Shown here one piece after another: positions 1 through 5,012 of a stretch of 5,012 nucleotides of DNA. A program made the translations under genes and the position numbers. How positions within the stretch are numbered: position 1 is the first letter of the stretch; each line of letters begins with the position of its first letter. The DNA comes from JBDSYA01 sp039925865 (GTDB taxonomy: Bacteria; Bacteroidota; Ignavibacteria; Tepidaquicellales; Tepidaquicellaceae), in contig JBDSYA010000226.1 in assembly GCA_039925865.1 (NCBI GenBank), positions 1 through 5,012 of the forward strand. Direction: 5' to 3'. The notes under the pieces are model-generated. The model worked only from the letters and a program-made list of their open reading frames with translations, did not search any database and was not told the origin of the DNA.

Positions 1-721
1 AGGCTGATTCATCATGTACTTCGCCTTTTAATAATCTGTTTCTCCAGTAATTGTCGTATTCGGTCGGAAGAATGTTTTCTCGGATATTCTCATCCGGAAT
101 AAAAGTTGTTGAATTCATTTCAAGAACCGCAAAAATATTTTTTTTGCAATATTCATCTAAAGTCATCCCGGTGACTCTTTCTACAATTACCCCAAGTAAG
201 ATCGCATTAAGATCACTATATAAAAATTTTGAATTGGCTTGGTATTCAAATTCGGCATTGTAGATTGCATTCAGCACTTCATCTTTTGTATTGTAATATT
301 TATAAAATGGTATAAATGCTTTTAATCCTGAGTTATGCAAAAGTAAATTGAGAATATTTATATCATCTTTTCCGTTGTTTGAAAATTCCGGAATATATTT
401 TGAAACTCTGTCATTAAGATCGATCTTGGATTGTTCATATAATTTCATTATAGCAGAAGTTGTAGCTACCACCTTGGTAAGTGAGGCAAGATCAAACATA
501 CTTGATTTTATGACCACTGGGGATGACTCATCATATGTAAAATTGCCATAAGATCTCTCGTAAAGAATGTCATACTGATTACCAATAATTAACTGAGCAC
601 CGGGAAAGGAATTGTCGGCAATTCCCCTGGAAATAATTTCATCTAAAGGTGAAAAATCAAAAGCGGAAACACTCAGGACATAAAATATTATTGCAAGTAA
701 TAATGATGATCTTTTTCTCAT
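1..721 (-). CDS. Serine hydrolase of the beta-lactamase/penicillin-binding-protein family, 3' end cut by window edge
   Basis: The frame opens with ATG at 719-721 and stays open to the left edge, giving 240 residues without the C-terminus. Residues 1-20 form a signal peptide: a basic MRKR, a hydrophobic stretch, then SVSA before FDF. The class C beta-lactamase/PBP-fold signatures follow in order. SLTK at 80-83 is the SxxK motif, with S80 as nucleophile and K83 as general base. LLLHNSGL at 126-133 is a typical family segment. YSD at 168-170 corresponds to the YxN/YSx motif. GEVHDESA at 233-240 matches the VHDENA-like block of this family. The HTG-like third motif would lie beyond the edge. The family includes D,D-peptidases, esterases and beta-lactamases, so the substrate cannot be told; a periplasmic or surface location is inferred. 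This start is chosen because it gives the signal peptide, a TGA lies in frame six codons upstream, and the next in-frame ATG is at residue 75, next to the active site. No Shine-Dalgarno sequence is visible. Confidence 0.93.
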   Translation of the reverse strand, partial: MRKRSSLLLAIIFYVLSVSAFDFSPLDEIISRGIADNSFPGAQLIIGNQYDILYERSYGNFTYDESSPVVIKSSMFDLASLTKVVATTSAIMKLYEQSKIDLNDRVSKYIPEFSNNGKDDINILNLLLHNSGLKAFIPFYKYYNTKDEVLNAIYNAEFEYQANSKFLYSDLNAILLGVIVERVTGMTLDEYCKKNIFAVLEMNSTTFIPDENIRENILPTEYDNYWRNRLLKGEVHDESA

Positions 722-727
722 GTAATG

Positions 728-758
728 CAAATATACTCAAATTAAAAACCTTGTTCAA
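728..758 (-). promoter_or_regulatory. Bacteroidota-type promoter (TTG - 20 nt - TATATTTG) for the serine hydrolase
   Basis: Read on the minus strand, TTG at 756-758 is followed by a 20-nt spacer and TATATTTG at 728-735. This fits the known Bacteroidota consensus of a -33 TTG and a -7 TAnnTTTG about 19-21 nt apart. The -7 box ends only 6 nt before the start codon at 721. Transcription would then begin at or within a few bases of the ATG, leaving almost no 5' leader. Use of this consensus by this particular organism is inferred. Confidence 0.6.
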
Positions 759-833
759 TTTACATAATAAACTCCGATCAAAAGCCGATCAGAATATTTT
801 ATCAATATTGTAAATTAATTTTAATATTAAAGC

Positions 834-854
834 CTGTTAGAATTCTGTTAGAAT
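834..854. repeat. Two perfect 10-nt direct repeats at an 11-bp period
   Basis: CTGTTAGAAT occurs at 834-843 and again at 845-854, separated by one base. The 11-bp period is about one helical turn, so both copies would face the same side of the DNA. The pair lies about 75 bp upstream of the -33 box of the serine hydrolase promoter and about 55 bp past the DUF4331 gene's terminator. It could be a regulator site or a chance duplication in AT-rich sequence. Confidence 0.4.
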
Positions 855-910
855 AGCAATTATATTTATAATTAATATTCATAGTAAGACTCAACCTTCT
901 TCTTTACAAG

Positions 911-946
911 TAAAAACCCCGCTCAAATTAATGAACGGGGTTTTTA
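911..946 (-). terminator. Rho-independent terminator after the DUF4331 gene
   Basis: TAAAAACCCCG at 911-921 pairs perfectly with CGGGGTTTTTA at 936-946, an 11-bp stem. One mismatch (922/935) is followed by three more pairs (923-925 with 932-934), leaving a six-base loop. On the minus strand the GC core is followed by TTTTTA, a good U tract. The stem begins about 45 bp after the DUF4331 gene's stop codon, which suits termination of that transcript. Because the arm is A-rich before the core and T-rich after it, the structure could also stop plus-strand transcripts. Confidence 0.9.
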
Positions 947-990
947 TTATGCAATATATTATTCTAAATCTATTTCATTCTTATTAAATG

Positions 991-3330
991 TTACTTGATC
1001 AACAGCATCTTCTTTGTATCATTGAAGTTCTTTTCACCATCGAGTGACAGTCTGTAATAGTACACTCCGCTGGAAAATTGTGATGCATCAAAGTTTACTG
1101 TGTAATAACCGGCTTCAAGATTTTCATTCACCAGTTTTGCGATTTCACGGCCTACGGCATCATAAATTACTAATGAAACTTTTCCGTTTGCCGGGAGTGC
1201 ATAATCTATCTTTGTAACCGGATTGAACGGGTTAGGATAGTTTTGAACTAATTCAAACTTAACAGGGATACCTATAATAACTTCATTTGAAAGTTGGAAA
1301 TATTCGAAGTTACCGTTAAAGTCTACTTGTTTAAGCCTGTAGTTATATGTTCCCGTTGTTAATTTTCTGTCAAGGAATGAATAACTGGTTTGTTTACTTG
1401 AGCTGTTGCTGCCTGAAACTGAACCAACTTTTATCCACTGATTATTAACACTTGATCTTTCAATATCAAATCCTGAATTATTTTCTTCACTTGTGGTAAC
1501 CCAGTTCAATGAAACATCTCTTCCGTTTGTTGAAGAAGTGAAAGAACTTAACTCCACCGGTAAAGGTACATCAACCTGATATGCAAGGTCAACAAAAGTT
1601 GTACATGAAGGAGTAGCATTATCATAAGCAGCAAGCCTGATAGGACGATTTCCAAGCTGTGAATTAGTCGGACAGAATGTTAAAACGATCCTTGCAGTAT
1701 TACCAGGAGTAATAACGGTTGTAAGATTTGCAAGACCGCCTGTCATAGCAATAATGTTTGTGATCTGACCCATTTCAGGACTGTCGAAATTAATTGTATC
1801 TACTCTGCAAGTTCCTGCAATTACTGACATCGGCTGCAGTGGTATTGAAACAGCAACCGGACACTGATTGCCGATCGGAGGAGTTAACATTCCGTGTGAA
1901 TTCAAATAACCTTCATGCGGAGATGCCAAGTAAGGAAATGATGTGGCAAAAGGCTTATCATTTCGCTGTACACCATCACCAAGCTGTGCATTTATTCCTG
2001 TACTGAAAGGAGGTCCAAGAAGAACTCCGGCAACTACTCTTTCAGCAATATCAAGGACATCATCTTTTAATCTTCTTCCGTTTGGAAATCCTGCTGCATC
2101 CCCTGCAATAACACCGAGTCGGTTTTCACTTGCAAAAGGAACAGGAGCTATTCCAAGATTTATTCTTAGCTGTTCAGATGGTGTTCTCGTATCTTGTGGT
2201 CTTTGTGTAAGACCTGCAACACCTGTCAGGAATACTGCGACTAAATCATTTCTTCCTGTTGTAGGAATATCATCTGTAATAGGATAAAGGAAATTGATCA
2301 ATCCTGCAAGTTCGGAATTTGTAACGTAAGTTAAAAATTGTGCGTCATTAACAGGGAGTGAAGCATTCCATTTATCTTTTTCGCCTAAAGGTAATACTAC
2401 TTCATTAACGAGAGGGCTTCCTAATCTTGAAACCTGTACATATGGTCCGCTGCCAACTCTTGTACCGTTAGTATTAATTACGGTTGTAGTCTTCCTGCTT
2501 GCAGTTGACCAAACACCAACGATAGCATTTGAATCAGTTGAAGGAGGATTTGCGCTTCCGTTTCTTGTTACCTGAGCAATAGGAACTTTGATACAAATTG
2601 AATGAACATTAAATCCTGCTAAAGCATCTTTACCGCCGCCTGCATTACCAGGAGCACCCGGTCGTATCTTTAAAAGGTCAAAAGTTGCGCCAAGGTCAAC
2701 GAAAAAAGCATCATCAGTAGGACCGCAGAAAACTTTTCCGCCGGCACTAGGAAGATCTTTGACACCTTCAGCCATTAATGATGGATAATTTGGCATTGAA
2801 AAAGGTCCTGCATAATTTGGATCTGAGTGTGAAGTTCCGCCGACAAAAACCGGAGGTACAGGTAAAGGAGATGATGTCCATTGAGTTACTCCGTCTACCA
2901 CTCTTTTTACAACATAAGTTTGTTTTTCATTAAGATCAGGATCTGCAAATGAAGTCACTGAATTGGTATTATACAAAAATGTATTACCGTTAGCGATAAC
3001 ATCTGTAAATTCAAACTGATAACTTATGTGGGAAATTCTGTCGCCAACATTGTCTACTTTTATTTCATAGAGAACATCAGTTCCGAATTTGTTGAAATTT
3101 GGTCCGCCTGCTGGTTCTTCAAACGGGTTAAAACTTGCAATGATACACAACATTCCGGGATCATCTGCAGGTCTGAAAGCATACACGTCAGTGTTATCAG
3201 CGGTAGGATCAGTAGAAATGATCGGCGCTTCTCTGTGACTTGATGCATCCAGGAATTGCGATGTGGTGATCAGAGAAGATCCGATCAATACTATCGCTAA
3301 TGCTGCAAACAGGTAAATTCTTTTACGCAT
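991..3330 (-). CDS. DUF4331 domain protein with C-terminal T9SS type A sorting domain
   Basis: This is a complete 779-residue secreted protein. Residues 1-29 are a signal peptide (MRKR, a hydrophobic core to about residue 21, cleavage near DAS/SHREAP). Residues 30 to about 470 are a DUF4331 domain (PF14224), recognised from SSHREAP at 30-36, DNTDVYAF at 45-52, AGFPNGRRLKDDV at 413-425 and FPYLASPHEG at 465-474. DUF4331 has no established biochemical role. Residues 490-588 form a beta-rich Ig-like segment with cysteines at 490, 508, 553 and 576. Residues 590-686 resemble a fibronectin-III-like domain (LNWVTTSEENNSGFDIERS). Residues 691-779 are the sorting tail: QNYPNPFNP at 696-704, a GREI turn, SSGVYYYRL and the ending KKMLLIK. 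T9SS cargo carrying such tails crosses the outer membrane and is released or attached to the surface while the tail is removed. The start is supported by the signal peptide and by AAGGA six bases upstream. The gene ends ahead of a strong terminator. Confidence 0.95.
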   Translation of the reverse strand: MRKRIYLFAALAIVLIGSSLITTSQFLDASSHREAPIISTDPTADNTDVYAFRPADDPGMLCIIASFNPFEEPAGGPNFNKFGTDVLYEIKVDNVGDRISHISYQFEFTDVIANGNTFLYNTNSVTSFADPDLNEKQTYVVKRVVDGVTQWTSSPLPVPPVFVGGTSHSDPNYAGPFSMPNYPSLMAEGVKDLPSAGGKVFCGPTDDAFFVDLGATFDLLKIRPGAPGNAGGGKDALAGFNVHSICIKVPIAQVTRNGSANPPSTDSNAIVGVWSTASRKTTTVINTNGTRVGSGPYVQVSRLGSPLVNEVVLPLGEKDKWNASLPVNDAQFLTYVTNSELAGLINFLYPITDDIPTTGRNDLVAVFLTGVAGLTQRPQDTRTPSEQLRINLGIAPVPFASENRLGVIAGDAAGFPNGRRLKDDVLDIAERVVAGVLLGPPFSTGINAQLGDGVQRNDKPFATSFPYLASPHEGYLNSHGMLTPPIGNQCPVAVSIPLQPMSVIAGTCRVDTINFDSPEMGQITNIIAMTGGLANLTTVITPGNTARIVLTFCPTNSQLGNRPIRLAAYDNATPSCTTFVDLAYQVDVPLPVELSSFTSSTNGRDVSLNWVTTSEENNSGFDIERSSVNNQWIKVGSVSGSNSSSKQTSYSFLDRKLTTGTYNYRLKQVDFNGNFEYFQLSNEVIIGIPVKFELVQNYPNPFNPVTKIDYALPANGKVSLVIYDAVGREIAKLVNENLEAGYYTVNFDASQFSSGVYYYRLSLDGEKNFNDTKKMLLIK

Positions 3331-3617
3331 TGGATTTCCTTTTCGTTAGATTTTATAAATTGGTGAATTATGTAACTTATAAAGTGCTTACGAAGGAAAT
3401 ATAGTTTTGGATTTTTTTTTTAGGGGAATGATAATATTAAAGGTCGTGTCAATAGATAACTATAGAATTGATGTTGGTTTTTCTTCAGAAGTGACAGCCG
3501 TATTTATAAAAAAAAGTGAACAAATATTTAAAAATAAAAATAACCCGATCCGCACTTCTACACAAATTTTAAGAAGTTACAGATTTTTGTTTATTCTTTT
3601 TTTTTAGCGACTGAATT
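3331..3617. other. AT-rich intergenic gap between the two sorting-domain genes
   Basis: This 287-bp gap has homopolymer runs of ten T at 3412-3421, eight A at 3508-3515 and nine T at 3597-3605. Apart from the Shine-Dalgarno site, only weak signals are seen. The minus-strand box TATATTTC at 3396-3403 is one base off the Bacteroidota -7 consensus and has no good TTG at the right distance. If it is used, the leader of the DUF4331 gene would be about 60 nt. A six-base inverted repeat (ACTTCT at 3554-3559, AGAAGT at 3572-3577) is too weak to call a terminator. No convincing gene is seen. Confidence 0.5.
3337..3341 (-). promoter_or_regulatory. Shine-Dalgarno site of the DUF4331 gene
   Basis: AAGGA on the minus strand lies six bases before the ATG at 3328-3330, inside AAAAGGAAATCCA. 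The spacing is normal and supports this start codon. The serine hydrolase gene, in contrast, has no such site. Confidence 0.7.
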
Positions 3618-5012
3618 TTATTTTATGAGGATCATTCGTTTAATATTTGTAAATACTCCGGATTCTATTTTATAAAAATACAGACCGGAAGAAAGGTCTG
3701 ATCCATTTAAATTTACTTTGTACGTTCCGGCTGTTGTAAATTTATTAAATAAGGTTTGAACTTCTTTTCCTAATACATTGTACAATGTCATTTTCGTAAA
3801 TCCATCCTTTGGAATTTGGAATTCAATTGTCGTTGTCGGATTAAATGGGTTAGGGTAATTTTGGCTTAACTGATATGCTTTTGGCAACATGCCTTGCTCA
3901 ATTAATGTAAAGTCATCTATGTTTTCATAAATAGTAATATCTTCACCTTCTGTAAGTTCTTTGTTCACTATACTTCCGTTTATTGCATCCTTCAGAATAA
4001 ATTTATTTCCCCTCGAATTATAGATCCTAATCGTTAAAGGTCTTGATGCTGAATTAATTTTTATTGAATGATTTTGACCAAAAGACTCAACATACTTATC
4101 AGATCCAAAACGTACATCAAATATACCTGTTGGCGGAATAGGCGGAAGATCGTAACTTTCTATAATCTCATTATTGTTTGCCAGATAAAGATTTGAAAAG
4201 TTATTAAAGTTGTCAGTGATTTCTACTCTGGTCCAGTTATCTATACTATCTGAGGCTGCAAAGTTATCCATGGACATGCTTGTATCTTTAGCAAGTGTTC
4301 CTGCTCCGGATGTTCTAACCCAATATCCTTTACCTGGCTTTAATGTATCGGCTGCCACGTAGCCATTATTAAATCCAAAATATTGTGACACCACAATTCC
4401 GGAGGGCACGGATATAATTCTATTAACAGGAATATTTTCATCAAATGGACCAATCATATTCCAGCCTGAATTTACAATTATAGATCTGGGAATTGCCTGA
4501 ATACCTGTTATTGGAAAATTACCGGAACTTGGAAATTTAACCCAATAACCTTTTCCATTTACTAATGTATTTGAAACAACGTAACCGTTGTTATATCCAT
4601 AGGCAGGTAAGACGGCACTTGGAAACAAAGATGATACATTCATATCTGCAGCTAACAAAGGGATCGATAATATATTCCAGCCTGTGTTTACAGCAACAGG
4701 TAAAGTGCCTCTGAATAAATATTCAATTTTTAGAAGACCAATTCCTGTATTTGTAAGAGTATATGAATTTTGGTTTTTCATATTCACATTGACGATTGTT
4801 CCCGTATATCCATCCTTTAAGTAAAAGAATCCCGTATTAGGAAGTTCGTTTGGATTCCACGTAAATGTCATCGGGTAACCTGCTGATGATGGCTGGAATT
4901 TTAACCACCATACGATATTGGCTGAAGTATCTTTCCTAAAATCAATTTTAGTTTCATCATAATTAGGCGGCAGCTGAAACCGGCAATCAAAAATACCTGT
5001 AGGCGGAATTGG
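3618..5012 (-). CDS. Modular T9SS-exported surface protein, 5' end cut by window edge
   Basis: The frame is open from the right edge to TAA at 3618-3620, giving 464 visible residues; the true start lies outside. The ATG at 4869-4871 is internal, because 47 in-frame codons before it carry a module seen again later. Modules in visible numbering: 1-98, a beta-rich domain opening with IPPTGIFDCRF and containing WWLKF and TFTWNPNELP; 111-158 and 183-232, two related units each running from GWN to GYWV; about 260-360, a domain with a second IPPTGIFDVRF at 292-302; 380-464, a T9SS type A sorting domain with QNYPNPFNP, SSGLYFYKI and the ending KRMILIK. This architecture is familiar from large secreted Ignavibacteria proteins, but no enzymatic domain is visible here; any catalytic or adhesive part would be N-terminal, outside the window. 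The product is inferred to be exported by T9SS to the surface or medium. It lies 287 bp upstream of the DUF4331 gene on the same strand. Confidence 0.9.
   Translation of the reverse strand, partial: PIPPTGIFDCRFQLPPNYDETKIDFRKDTSANIVWWLKFQPSSAGYPMTFTWNPNELPNTGFFYLKDGYTGTIVNVNMKNQNSYTLTNTGIGLLKIEYLFRGTLPVAVNTGWNILSIPLLAADMNVSSLFPSAVLPAYGYNNGYVVSNTLVNGKGYWVKFPSSGNFPITGIQAIPRSIIVNSGWNMIGPFDENIPVNRIISVPSGIVVSQYFGFNNGYVAADTLKPGKGYWVRTSGAGTLAKDTSMSMDNFAASDSIDNWTRVEITDNFNNFSNLYLANNNEIIESYDLPPIPPTGIFDVRFGSDKYVESFGQNHSIKINSASRPLTIRIYNSRGNKFILKDAINGSIVNKELTEGEDITIYENIDDFTLIEQGMLPKAYQLSQNYPNPFNPTTTIEFQIPKDGFTKMTLYNVLGKEVQTLFNKFTTAGTYKVNLNGSDLSSGLYFYKIESGVFTNIKRMILIK
4107..4148 (-). repeat. Downstream copy of the IPPTGIFDxRF motif
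   Basis: This stretch encodes LPPIPPTGIFDVRF. The same motif, with FDCRF instead of FDVRF, is encoded at 4977-5012 at the right edge. The two copies are 290 residues apart in one reading frame and mark the openings of two related modules. Confidence 0.7.
4317..4466 (-). repeat. Second GWN...GKGYWV protein unit
   Basis: This unit encodes visible residues 183-232 of the right-hand protein. It opens with GWNMIGPF, continues with IPSGIV-like VPSGIV and YFGFNNGYVAADTL, and closes with KPGKGYWVRT. It is clearly related in plan to the unit encoded at 4536-4682 but diverged in sequence, so it is an old protein-level duplication and not a recent DNA repeat. Confidence 0.75.
4536..4682 (-). repeat. 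First GWN...GKGYWV protein unit
   Basis: This unit encodes visible residues 111-159. It opens with GWNILSIPL, continues with LFPSAVLPAYGYNNGYVVS and closes with NGKGYWVKF. The shared frame with the unit at 4317-4466 is GWN near the start, then (Y/F)G(Y/F)NNGYV, then TL, then GKGYWV. The first unit has the ILSIPL variant and the second MIGPF, an ordered pair that I recall from other Ignavibacteria-type secreted proteins. Confidence 0.75.
4977..5012 (-). repeat. Upstream copy of the IPPTGIFDxRF motif, at the window edge
   Basis: This stretch encodes PIPPTGIFDCRF, the first residues visible of the right-hand protein. It matches the copy at 4107-4148 at 11 of 12 residues and at most bases. It proves that coding continues upstream of the internal ATG at 4871, and that the protein is built of repeated modules extending beyond the window. 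Confidence 0.7.

Noticed and set aside
774..791. CCGATCA twice (774-780 and 785-791), also at an 11-bp period
   Set aside because: The copies are only seven bases long and lie between promoter and upstream repeat in low-complexity sequence; chance is likely, although the same period as the 834-854 repeat was noted.
1943..2287. Plus-strand open frame of 114 residues
   Set aside because: It lies wholly antisense to the DUF4331 domain, has no recognisable domain, and its composition mirrors the coding strand opposite.
3060..3248. Minus-strand 62-residue frame, and the plus-strand frame at 3028-3243
   Set aside because: Both overlap the N-terminal part of the DUF4331 gene in other frames; the main frame has a signal peptide and conserved motifs, so these are shadows.
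3396..3403. TATATTTC as a -7 box for the DUF4331 gene
   Set aside because: It has one mismatch to TAnnTTTG and the nearest -33-like triplet is TTC at a 22-nt spacing; too weak to list as a promoter.
3554..3577. Inverted repeat ACTTCT/AGAAGT as a terminator for the right-hand gene
   Set aside because: The stem is only six AT-rich pairs with a 12-base loop, and the T-rich stretch on the minus strand starts more than ten bases after it.
3407..3607. Plus-strand 66-residue frame in the intergenic gap, TTG start with AAGGA nine bases upstream
   Set aside because: The phenylalanine runs at both ends come from poly-T tracts, the frame has no recognisable domain, and it lies opposite the leader of the DUF4331 gene. 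The AAGGA is probably chance.

Overview
The window is AT-rich DNA (by eye, well over half A+T) from a bacterium with a type IX secretion system (T9SS). Two of its three genes end in a C-terminal T9SS type A sorting domain with the motif NYPNPFNP. That motif, the DUF4331 protein and the paired GWN...GYW modules resemble surface proteins of the Bacteroidota/Chlorobiota lineage, most like Ignavibacteria. This assignment is inference from sequence style, not from a marker gene.

Layout: all three genes lie on the minus strand, so transcription runs from right to left. (1) 3618-5012 is the 3' part of a modular secreted protein whose start lies beyond the right edge. It has repeated surface modules and a sorting tail. 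(2) 3331-3617 is an AT-rich gap holding the ribosome binding site of the next gene. (3) 991-3330 is a complete 779-residue protein: signal peptide, DUF4331 domain, a four-cysteine Ig-like segment, a fibronectin-III-like segment and a sorting tail. (4) 722-990 is a gap with a strong rho-independent terminator, an 11-bp-period direct repeat and a good Bacteroidota-type promoter. (5) 1-721 is the 5' part of a serine beta-lactamase-like hydrolase with a signal peptide. It runs off the left edge.

The three products look exported: two probably reach the cell surface or medium through T9SS, and one goes at least to the periplasm. The terminator after the DUF4331 gene and the separate promoter of the hydrolase argue that these two are not one operon. 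Whether the two sorting-domain genes share a transcript is open, since no convincing terminator or strong promoter lies between them. Nothing indicates a mobile element, CRISPR array, RNA gene or phage. I see no wholly new system. The points worth a second look are the near-leaderless promoter, the four-cysteine segment in the DUF4331 protein, and the repeat architecture of the right-hand protein.
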